64,000 nucleotides of DNA from Paenibacillus macerans (lineage in GTDB: Bacteria; Bacillota; Bacilli; Paenibacillales; Paenibacillaceae), in assembly GCF_900454495.1 (NCBI RefSeq), contig NZ_UGSI01000002.1, positions 2,143,001 to 2,207,000 on the forward strand, read 5' to 3'. The position numbers and the translations under genes are program-made. Below, one piece after another: positions 35,719 through 42,915 of the stretch; within the stretch, counting starts at the first letter, position 1; every line of letters begins with the position of its first letter. The notes beneath the pieces were generated by a model that was not told the origin of the DNA, did no database searches, and was given only the letters and a program-made list of their open reading frames with translations.

Positions 35719-36392
35719 CCGACCGCACCGCCGATTAATTTACCGTCCTCAATGCGAATGATGCGGTCCGCCATTTGGGCGATTTCTTCGTTGTGGGTAA
35801 TCATCACGATTGTTTGGCGGAACTGTTGACTGGACACCTTAATAAGACCCATGACATCCATGCTGGTCTTGCTGTCCAGATTTCCGGTCGGCTCGTCGGC
35901 CAAAATAATCGCCGGTTTCGCTGCCAGAGCTCTGGCAATGGCTACGCGCTGTTGCTGTCCGCCGGAGAGATTGTTCGGCAAATTGTTTAGTTTATTCTCA
36001 AGTCCCAGCGTATTTACAATTTTGTCCACATAGTTTTTGTCCGCTTGTTTCCCATCCAATTCAATCGGGAGCACAATATTTTCATACACGTTTAAGACAG
36101 GCACCAGATTATAATTTTGGAAGACGAACCCGATTTTTCGGCGGCGGAAAATGGTCAATTCTTCATCTTTAAGCGAAAAGATGTCCTTGCCGTCGACCGT
36201 GACGCTTCCGCTTGTCGGCCGGTCCAGACCACCGAGCATATGCAGCAGGGTGGACTTGCCGCTGCCGGATGTGCCGACGATGGCGACAAATTCCCCATGT
36301 TCCACCTCGAGGGTCACCCCGTCCAAAGCATGAACGGCAGTCTCACCGCTGCCATAAAATTTCTTCAGGTTATTGGCTTCTAATATCTTCAT
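35715..36392 (-). CDS. ABC transporter ATPase, MacB/LolD-BceA type
   Basis: A 225-residue ATPase beginning MKILEANNLKKFYGSGE, with Walker A GTSGSGKS (40-47), signature 'LSGGQQQRVAIARAL' and Walker B 'IILADEPTGNLDS'. The ATG at 36392 is chosen because GGAGGAG lies 5-11 bases upstream; the longer frame to 36440 has no ribosome binding site. Coupled to permease 2. As the only such ATPase in the island it may also serve permease 1. Confidence 0.92.
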   Translation of the reverse strand: MKILEANNLKKFYGSGETAVHALDGVTLEVEHGEFVAIVGTSGSGKSTLLHMLGGLDRPTSGSVTVDGKDIFSLKDEELTIFRRRKIGFVFQNYNLVPVLNVYENIVLPIELDGKQADKNYVDKIVNTLGLENKLNNLPNNLSGGQQQRVAIARALAAKPAIILADEPTGNLDSKTSMDVMGLIKVSSQQFRQTIVMITHNEEIAQMADRIIRIEDGKLIGGAVG

Positions 36393-36412
36393 CGGATCTC
36401 CTCCAAAACAAA

Positions 36413-36463
36413 TAATGTCTGTTAATGTCTGTGCTTGCAAGCATTTCTACAACACAGACATTA
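36413..36463 (-). promoter_or_regulatory. Repeats and hairpin in the ATPase leader
   Basis: TAATGTCTGTG (36423-36433) is perfectly inverted at 36453-36463 and directly repeated as TAATGTCTGT at 36413-36422. It occupies the same place as the hairpin before permease 1, although the base sequence differs. The three copies allow two alternative pairings. Confidence 0.45.
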
Positions 36464-36470
36464 CCATACT

Positions 36471-36516
36471 GATCTTTCCACAATCTTTCAGAATTCTAAC
36501 AGTCTTGAAAGAACTT
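36471..36516 (-). promoter_or_regulatory. Conserved 46-bp operator/promoter block of the ATPase-permease 2 operon
   Basis: Twin of 29258-29303 (39/46 identical). On the minus strand it carries GAAAGATTGTGGAAAGATC, a direct repeat with 11-bp period, next to a TATGGT -10 candidate and no good -35. Confidence 0.6.
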
Positions 36517-36526
36517 CAATGATTAA

Positions 36527-36607
36527 AAATAGCTGAAATGTATTTTATGACAAATAAATGGTACCTGGTGTCATGAACAAGGAGATAGGCTATGAAAGCT
36601 GTAAAAT
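36527..36607 (+). promoter_or_regulatory. Candidate promoter of the stand-alone exporter ATPase
   Basis: AATGTATTTTATGACA (36537-36552), an inverted TGTCA at 36569-36573 (16 bp apart) and TAAAAT at 36602-36607. It aligns over its full length with the promoter at 31750-31826. Confidence 0.5.
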
Positions 36608-36639
36608 AAACAATACTTTTATTTCGAGGTGAGTCAACG

Positions 36640-37266
36640 ATGCATTTAGAATTCAGAAATGTAAGCTACAGCTATAACGGAATAGAAGATGTTCTATCGA
36701 GCATTAGCTTCTCTATCGATAGCCATGAGATTTTTTGTTTATCCGGACGCAATGGAGCCGGAAAAAGTACGCTGCTGAAATTATTAACGAAGATCAATTG
36801 CAATTATACGGGCGATATCTTTCTTGACGGGATAGAACTAAGGGAATGGAAACGGGAGGAGGTGAACGGTAAAATAGGCATTTGTTTTCAGGAATCTGTA
36901 ATGTATATGGATACTATTATGAATAACATAACTTTAGGAAAACAGGGAATCCCTATCGAGCGATTGGATGCTTATATTAAGTTATTGGATACCAAGAAAT
37001 TTATCCAGGATGGCGGAAACGCCCAAATCATCGGAAAAAATTTTTCCCTGTCCGGCGGACAACAGCAGATTGTTGCGATTTTACGGACCATTTTTGGCAA
37101 TAAAGAGGTTTTAATTTTTGACGAGCCGACTGCAAATTTGGATCGCATTGTCAAACAAAATTTTATGGCTATATTAGAAGAGCTTAAGTTGGACCATACC
37201 ATATTATTAATTACGCACGATAGGGAATTGGAGAGTCATTTCAATAAAATAATATTGAATGCTTAA
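36640..37266 (+). CDS. ABC exporter, stand-alone nucleotide-binding domain
   Basis: A 208-residue ATPase with Walker A GRNGAGKS (36-43), signature 'FSLSGGQQQIVAILR' and Walker B 'VLIFDEPTANLD', followed by 'LLITHD'. It begins MHLEFRNVSYSYNG, as the ATPase half of a one-piece exporter begins after its linker. Together with the membrane protein at 31871-32830 it would restore a full exporter; 3.8 kb of other genes separates them. The ATG at 36640 follows CGAGGTGAG. Confidence 0.87.
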   Translation: MHLEFRNVSYSYNGIEDVLSSISFSIDSHEIFCLSGRNGAGKSTLLKLLTKINCNYTGDIFLDGIELREWKREEVNGKIGICFQESVMYMDTIMNNITLGKQGIPIERLDAYIKLLDTKKFIQDGGNAQIIGKNFSLSGGQQQIVAILRTIFGNKEVLIFDEPTANLDRIVKQNFMAILEELKLDHTILLITHDRELESHFNKIILNA

Positions 37267-37307
37267 ATTACGGTATTTCCTCAAAACAAAAAGTCTAATG
37301 CAGATTC

Positions 37308-38234
37308 TTATTGTGGAAATTTGTCGATAGGGAGAAATATCGAAAAGGTAGAACCGCTCCCAAAATCGGACTTTACCCGAATATATCCTCCTTCGGCGGT
37401 TAAAATCTCTCTGGTTAAAAACAATCCAATGCCGACGCCTTCCTGCATCTGTACGGCTGGGGAGCGATAGAAACGTTTGAATATTTTCGTTTGTTCCTCT
37501 TCCGCAATTCCGATTCCGGTGTCGGTAATATCGATCCGGCAGAATAACTCATATTCACTAACCCGAACGACGATACTTCCACCCTTATCCGTGTATTTTA
37601 CAGCATTATCGACAACGTTATAGACGGCCTCCGCGGTCCATTTCAAGTCAAAGCGGGCGTGGATGGCCGTATCTGGTATAGCGAGCGAAATTCCTTTAGC
37701 TTCAGCCTTTGGAAAGACCTGATGCCTTACGTAATCCAGCAGCTTTTGAACCGTTTCCCGGCGGGGAGAGACACTAATAATGCCCGTCTCAAGCTGAGAT
37801 GTCTTGACTAATACATCAGTAAGGAAATGAAGCTTTTCGGCCTGGGAATTCAAGGCTTTAACGCATATGGAAACATCCTGAGGCAAATCGTATTCGCCAA
37901 GCAGTTGGGAGTAAAGCAGAATGTTGGCGACAGGTGTTTTTGTCTGATGCGCAATATCGGAAATCAGCTTGTTTATTTTATTCTTTTCCGCCAGCAACTT
38001 TTGGGACGATACAGAATAAATGGACAGAAATTGGGCGCACTTGGCTTCCACTGAAGACAACAAAGACTCGTCGAAGACGTGCTCCGAAAAACTGCCGTCA
38101 ATAGCAGCCGTGATCATATTATCAATTGTTTTTAACGTATTTCTGACATATTTCCGGTATAAAAAGACGGTAATTGCAGCGCCGATTACGGCGGAAGCGG
38201 CTACACCCAAGCATAGATAATTAAAAATCATCAT
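37308..38234 (-). CDS. Sensor histidine kinase with minimal sensor part
   Basis: A 308-residue HisKA-type kinase: one or two helices in residues 4-26, no extracytoplasmic domain, phospho-acceptor H96 in 'SDIAHQTKTPVANI', N box 'VYNVVDNAVKYTDKGG', G boxes 'DTGIGIAEEE' and 'GVGIGLFLTREI'. I use the ATG at 38234, which overlaps the regulator's stop (ATGA); the ATG at 38246 is an alternative. Kinases this short usually sense through a partner permease, which fits the two FtsX-type permeases nearby. Confidence 0.88.
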   Translation of the reverse strand: MMIFNYLCLGVAASAVIGAAITVFLYRKYVRNTLKTIDNMITAAIDGSFSEHVFDESLLSSVEAKCAQFLSIYSVSSQKLLAEKNKINKLISDIAHQTKTPVANILLYSQLLGEYDLPQDVSICVKALNSQAEKLHFLTDVLVKTSQLETGIISVSPRRETVQKLLDYVRHQVFPKAEAKGISLAIPDTAIHARFDLKWTAEAVYNVVDNAVKYTDKGGSIVVRVSEYELFCRIDITDTGIGIAEEEQTKIFKRFYRSPAVQMQEGVGIGLFLTREILTAEGGYIRVKSDFGSGSTFSIFLPIDKFPQ

Positions 38235-38908
38235 TTCTGCGCCCATGTATAACCAAGCCCGTAGACCGTTTTAATGTATCGCGGCGCGGAAGGGTTGTCT
38301 TCAAGCTTGTCACGCAATCTTTTTATTGTTACAGATAGGGCGTTTTCCCCCACATATTCAGCTCCGTCGGTCCAGATGCTGTCCACTAAGTGCTCGCGGG
38401 AAACCGTCATCCCTTTATGTTCAACCAAGATACGCAGCAGTTTTTGTTCGGTTTTGCTAAGCTCAACAGGACTTCCTTTCTTTAAGAATTCCATTTTATG
38501 AAAAGAAAAGCGGAAATCGTCGTGTTGAAAGCAGTCCAGGGGCTGGTTTCCGGATTTTTTTAATTGCACCGCCACGCGCGCCCTCAATACCATCAGGCTG
38601 AAGGGTTTGGTAATATAATCGTCGGCGCCCAGTTCCAACCCGGTTACAATATCCGTTTCCAAATTATGAATCGTAAGGACGATAACCGGCATGGCTGTTG
38701 TTTTGCGTATATCCTTCAACAGTTCAAGTCCGTTTCCGTCCGGCAAATTAATATCCAGGATCATTAAATCAAATCCGGCGGTTTTTAATTGATCTCTGGC
38801 GCCGGCGAGACTATGGGCTTGCACGAAAGTAGTGTCAGGGTCTTTTAAGGCCAGTGTAATTCCATTGCTTAAGGAGATGTCGTCTTCGACAATCAGGATA
38901 CGGTTCAT
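38231..38908 (-). CDS. OmpR-family response regulator
   Basis: A 225-residue regulator: receiver with D52 in 'LMILDINLPDG' and K in 'ITKPF', then a winged-helix domain ('VSREHLVDSIW', 'VTIKRLRDKLED', 'YIKTVYGLGYTW'). The ATG at 38908 follows AGGAGG. Divergent from precursor 3. Likely controller of the two permease promoters that share the 46-bp block. Confidence 0.92.
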   Translation of the reverse strand: MNRILIVEDDISLSNGITLALKDPDTTFVQAHSLAGARDQLKTAGFDLMILDINLPDGNGLELLKDIRKTTAMPVIVLTIHNLETDIVTGLELGADDYITKPFSLMVLRARVAVQLKKSGNQPLDCFQHDDFRFSFHKMEFLKKGSPVELSKTEQKLLRILVEHKGMTVSREHLVDSIWTDGAEYVGENALSVTIKRLRDKLEDNPSAPRYIKTVYGLGYTWAQK

Positions 38909-39105
38909 CGTTTTCCTCCTCATTTCCGTATTGCTTTATCTTTATTTTACTGCTTTTTTCCATGGTTTGCTCGTCATCAACTTTTATAGAAAGTATGTTA
39001 AATATAGCAAAAATACAGCTAAATGTTACATTTCTGCGGTTTTATAGTCCAACTATCGTAATGTATAAATCAAGTACTTACCACTGAGTAAAGGAGAGGA
39101 TTAAA

Positions 39106-39240
39106 GTGGAAGAATTAAAATGGCTGCAAGCGGAGGAATTCGACATGTCCGTTCAAATCTGCGACCCTGATGATTGTCAGCATGACTGCAGTCCTAATGG
39201 ACCGGATCAATGCGGCGCTTTCTGGACAGGACTTTTGTGA
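39106..39240 (+). CDS. Cys-rich precursor peptide 3 (RiPP-like)
   Basis: A 44-codon gene, GTG at 39106 behind AAAGGAGAGGA. The leader is MEELKWLQAEEFDMSVQI; the core begins CDPDDCQHDCSPNGPDQC and ends GAFWTGLL. Spacing C-x4-C-x3-C-x7-C equals precursor 2. It lies directly upstream (26 bp) of the thioredoxin-like gene, so both are probably made together. The gap 38909-39105 is A+T-rich divergent promoter DNA. Confidence 0.82.
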   Translation: MEELKWLQAEEFDMSVQICDPDDCQHDCSPNGPDQCGAFWTGLL

Positions 39241-39266
39241 ACTCTAACGGAAATGGAGGTTTGTGT

Positions 39267-39764
39267 ATGCGAAGTAGAAAAATCCGTTTTTTATGGAGCA
39301 TAACTTTAACCTGTATCATGTGCCTATTTGTTGCAGGTAGCACTTATGCCTCATCAAATATGACCCAAGCGCATTTTGGCAAATATGAGAACGGGGTTAC
39401 TGTAGAGGAATACGAAAACAATGTAAAACATTTGCCTAAGCTTAATGCGGACGAAACCATCGCTAAATTCAATTCCGGTGAAGGATTTTATATTTATATA
39501 GGCAGACCGAGTTGCTATTATTGCCGGGAGTTTTCGCCTGTTTTAAAAGATTTTTCTTTACTTATTTCACAACCAATCTACTACTATAATTTAGATGGCG
39601 GTGATTGGGGACCTGAGATCGGCCAATTTCTGGTCGACCATATTGATTTCCAGGGTACGCCAACATTGGCATATATCAAAGAAGGGAAGGCCGTTGTCAA
39701 GCAAGTAGGTTCGGGACCCAATGTGGATGAATTGCTCACGCTTTTTGCGAACTGCCCGCAATAA
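39267..39764 (+). CDS. Secreted thioredoxin-like disulfide protein (PedC/BrcD-like)
   Basis: A 165-residue protein with an N-terminal signal or anchor (hydrophobic residues about 8-28) and a thioredoxin fold. The active site is C83-Y-Y-C86 in 'IGRPSCYYCREFSP' and the cis-Pro is in 'DFQGTPTLAYI'. It resembles the accessory disulfide proteins of pediocin-type bacteriocin operons. The ATG at 39267 follows GGAGGTTTGTG. By context it would form or proofread disulfides of the exported Cys-rich peptide. Confidence 0.83.
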   Translation: MRSRKIRFLWSITLTCIMCLFVAGSTYASSNMTQAHFGKYENGVTVEEYENNVKHLPKLNADETIAKFNSGEGFYIYIGRPSCYYCREFSPVLKDFSLLISQPIYYYNLDGGDWGPEIGQFLVDHIDFQGTPTLAYIKEGKAVVKQVGSGPNVDELLTLFANCPQ

Positions 39765-39844
39765 GAGGAAGTCCTTGAACTTCAGCGGAACAGCAACGGC
39801 TTGAACATTGGCGGTGCGTTGGCGATGTTATAGATCCCATACGT

Positions 39845-39902
39845 AAATCCAAGTTGACAGGGGCCTCTCGAATCAGGATGGCTCCTTTTCTAATTGCCCC
39901 AA
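39845..39902 (+). repeat. Direct repeat of the RNase J terminator region
   Basis: AATCCAAGTTGACAGGGGCC and the following TCTCGAATCAGGATGGCTCC match the segment at 22262-22318, in the same orientation and at about 80% identity by eye. Together the two copies bracket the peptide island. Confidence 0.65.
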
Positions 39903-39945
39903 ATACATCGTCGGGGCCGCGGATCGCTTGCGACCATATCCCATA

Positions 39946-40023
39946 TCCGGCGATAATGTATTCCGAAGTTCCGACCAAAAAGCTGACAATGGCCAGCACA
40001 TAAATTTTCCATGAATTCCTCAT
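39946..40023 (-). pseudogene. Remnant of an MFS transporter, first 26 codons
   Basis: An ATG at 40023 behind AAGGAGAGGAACCAC opens a frame beginning MRNSWKIYVLAIVSFLVGTS and then EYIIAG. This is the usual first helix of 12-helix MFS drug exporters. The homologous sequence stops after about 26 residues, so only the 5' end is left. It lies next to the right-hand repeat of the island. Confidence 0.6.
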
Positions 40024-40183
40024 GTGGTTCCTCTCCTTATTTATTTCATTTTTACACTTCTAGAACTATAGAAATCATGATTAAAAAAAATTACGACAAT
40101 AAATAAGGGGCGTATTTCTCCTCCATTTCCTTGCGTTTCTTAAAGTAAAGGGGATTGTTCCCGGGATTTTTGAAAACGGTTCA

Positions 40184-40212
40184 TTGACAAGTCGAATCAT
40201 GTCGTTTATACT
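40184..40212 (+). promoter_or_regulatory. Sigma-A promoter of the beta-glucoside operon
   Basis: TTGACA (40184-40189), a 17-bp spacer and TATACT (40207-40212). Expected start near 40219, upstream of the two operators. Confidence 0.75.
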
Positions 40213-40251
40213 GGGTGCATACCTGCAGGGAAGAAATTTTTTTGAAGCATT

Positions 40252-40311
40252 TCTGAAACGTTTCAGATCAATTATTTCAATTTTTTTTGAATGTTTTCTG
40301 TAACGTTTCAG
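40252..40311 (+). promoter_or_regulatory. Two LacI-family operators
   Basis: TCTGAAACGTTTCAGA (40252-40267) is a perfect 16-bp palindrome. CTGTAACGTTTCAG (40298-40311) is a near copy 45 bp downstream. Both have the central CG of LacI-family sites and lie between promoter and gene, suited to roadblock or looping repression by the regulator at 41868-42902. They are two bases shorter than a standard CcpA cre. Confidence 0.7.
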
Positions 40312-40356
40312 TAAGCGGATTTGAGCACATGAGAAAAAGTTACCGGGGTGACGCGA

Positions 40357-41764
40357 ATGAGTAATAAAGAGGCCGCAACAAGCATTATCAAACTGGTGGG
40401 GGGGAAAGAGCAATATTTCCAGCCTGGTTCATTGCGCCACAAGGCTGCGCTTTGAATTGCATGACACCTCCTTGGCCGAGCGGGACGCGCTTAAGGCGCT
40501 GCCGGCAGTGCTCGGAGTAGTGGATTCGCAAGGGCAAACGATGGTAATTATCGGCCCGCTCGTTAATGAAATGTACAGCGAGATTATGCGGCAACTGGAG
40601 AACGCTCCGGACGGGCAAACGCCGGATAGCGGTCCCGCCAAGCCTGGGGATAACGCCGTTGCTGGCGCCAAGGCCCCTAAAAAATCGTGGTTCGATAAGC
40701 TGCTCGCTACGATTTCGGCGATTTTTACACCGTACATTCCCATTCTGGCGACCTCCGGGATTATTAAAGGTCTGATCGATATTTTGGCGCAATCCGGGAT
40801 TCTCCCTAACACAAGCAATACGTATTTGATTCTGGCCGGTGCGGGCAATGCCTTGATTTATTTCTTTCCGATCCTGCTGGCGTTTACGGCCGCGCAAAAG
40901 TTCGGGGCCAGCCCTTATATCGGCGCGGTGATCGGCGCCGCTTTGATGGAACCGAACATCACGGGGATTACGACAACGGGCAATGTGATCGACTTTTTGG
41001 GAATTCATTTTACCGCGATGAATTTTTCCAGCACCGTCATCCCGATCATTTTGGCGATTTGGGCTTACTCGTATCTGGACAAGCTGCTCAAAAGATTTTT
41101 GCCCAAAGCGCTGCAGTTCATCTTTGTGCCGTTTTTATCCTTGCTGATCATGGTTCCTTTAACTTTGATGGTGTTCGGACCGGTTGGCGGATTTTTGGCT
41201 AATCTTGTCGCTGACGGATACGAGTTTTTCCTTAATTCCAACGTCATTATCTTTAATGCGATATTCGGGGCTTTGTTCATCTACGTGATTATGCTGGGCA
41301 TTCACTGGGTCGTCCTGCCGCTGCAATTATCGTACCTGGCGGAACATGGTATGGAATACAGCCTCGGATCTGGAGGAATGGGCAACTATGCGGTGTTAGG
41401 GGTCTGCCTTGCTGTCATGATAATTTCCAAAAACAAGGAAGATAGAGCGATGGCCAGTTCCTCCGCTTTCGTTAATTTCCTGTCGGGCGTTACCGAGCCA
41501 GGGATTTACGGGGTGGTAATGAAGAACAAAAAATATTTCATTTCCCTGACACTGGGCGGTTTGGCCGGGGGCATTGTCTGCGGCGTGACCAAAACCTACA
41601 TTACGAACTTTGCCTTTAGCGGTTTACTGGGGCTGCCGGCATTCCTGTCGTCCCCGACCGCGGTGACTTATTTTATCGCGGTGGGCGTTTCGCTGAGCGT
41701 ATCTTTTTTTACGACGATTCTGTTGAGCAAGCAAAATATCAACTTCAAGAAGCCGAAGGCATAA
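40357..41764 (+). pseudogene. PTS beta-glucoside EIIBC with a frameshift in a G run
   Basis: The gene starts with ATG at 40357 (GGGGTGACGCGA upstream) and encodes an N-terminal EIIB domain and a C-terminal EIIC of eight to ten helices. As written it shifts frame in a run of seven G (40398-40404) after about 15 codons and stops at 40452-40454. With six G the frame is 'IKLVGGKSNISSLVHCATRL', restoring the EIIB active-site Cys, and runs on to 41764 (about 468 residues). It would take up and phosphorylate aryl-beta-glucosides together with EIIA at 48204. Translation could otherwise begin at TTG 40457, without the active-site Cys. This is a real mutation, a phase switch or a sequencing error. Confidence 0.8.
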
Positions 41765-41867
41765 CCGCGGGGCGCCAACAGATAGCCGAAGCCGAAAATC
41801 GCGCAGATGCTCGAATCTACTCTATAATAAAATAAAAACGGAAGAATAGGCGCGAGGTGCAAATAAA

Positions 41868-42902
41868 ATGGCTACGATCAAGGATATTGCAAAACTGCTG
41901 GATATTTCGGTTTCGGCCGTCTCCATGGCTTTAAACGACAGTCCCGAAATTGCCGACAAAACCAAGAAAAAGGTCAGGGAAGCGGCAAAACAGCTGAACT
42001 ATGTCAGAAACGGTTCGGCGATAGATTTACAACGCAAGAAAACAAATGTGGTTCTGCTCATTGCTGATAATCCAACCCGTCCGTACTTTACAGATTCCTT
42101 GGAAGCCGTACAAAATGAGCTGAAGGTGAAAAATATCGATTTGGTCATTATAACGGCAAATGACAAGCATAAAGGCACGGCGGAGCGATTTATTTCCGAG
42201 AATAGGGCGGATGCCGTCATCTGTATGTCCAAGTTTATTTCCGACGAATTTGTCAATGCGTATGCCAATAAAAGTATGCCCATTTTTGTCATGGGCAGAA
42301 CGCCGGAATTCATTGTAAACGAGCATGTGGTCAATGTCGTCCTGGATTATGATCGTACCGGTGAGGATATCGTGGAATATCTGATTGCGAAGGGACACCG
42401 CAAAATCGCTTTTGTCAGAGGAAGCAAAACCTCAATCGGGACGAATTACCGTTATAAAGGGTACTTGCGAACTTTAAAAAGATACAAACTGGCGTTCGAT
42501 AAGGAACTCACTTTTGAAGCGCGCGGCAGTGATTACGACCACGGATACGGCGTTACGGAAAAAATGATAGGCAAGATTGCTTCCGGGCAAATCGACGCGA
42601 TTTTTTACGCCACCGACGATCTGGCGGTCGGCGGCTTGCGAAAGCTGCTGGAAAACGGGATTTCCGTTCCGGAGGATGTGTCGATCGTAGGGTATAACAA
42701 TTATCCGATTTCCAAAATCGTTACTCCCCAGATCACAACGGTTGACCTTCATCAAAAGAAGGTGATGAGGAGGGTCGCCAAATCTCTGATTGCCATGATG
42801 GACGGGAGCAAGACGAGAGCGGATGTGGTGAAGAAGCTGCAACAAGACGCCATTTTCCAATCGGAAATTATCGAAAGAGGTTCCGTTAAAAATAGAGAGT
42901 AA
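41868..42902 (+). CDS. LacI-family transcriptional regulator
   Basis: A 344-residue repressor: N-terminal helix-turn-helix ('TIKDIAKLLDISVSAVSMAL', residues 3-22) with hinge helix, then a periplasmic-binding-protein-like sensor domain ('YLIAKGHRKIAFVRG', 'DAIFYATDDLAVGGLRKL'). The ATG at 41868 follows GCGAGGTG. Located within the operon it probably controls, through the operators at 40252-40311. Confidence 0.92.
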   Translation: MATIKDIAKLLDISVSAVSMALNDSPEIADKTKKKVREAAKQLNYVRNGSAIDLQRKKTNVVLLIADNPTRPYFTDSLEAVQNELKVKNIDLVIITANDKHKGTAERFISENRADAVICMSKFISDEFVNAYANKSMPIFVMGRTPEFIVNEHVVNVVLDYDRTGEDIVEYLIAKGHRKIAFVRGSKTSIGTNYRYKGYLRTLKRYKLAFDKELTFEARGSDYDHGYGVTEKMIGKIASGQIDAIFYATDDLAVGGLRKLLENGISVPEDVSIVGYNNYPISKIVTPQITTVDLHQKKVMRRVAKSLIAMMDGSKTRADVVKKLQQDAIFQSEIIERGSVKNRE

Positions 42903-42915
42903 GGAGAGAAACCGT

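Noticed and set aside
39210..39266. Upstream extension of the thioredoxin-like gene
   Set aside because: It overlaps the end of the precursor 3 gene in another frame and lacks a ribosome binding site; the ATG at 39267 has one, and a signal peptide follows.
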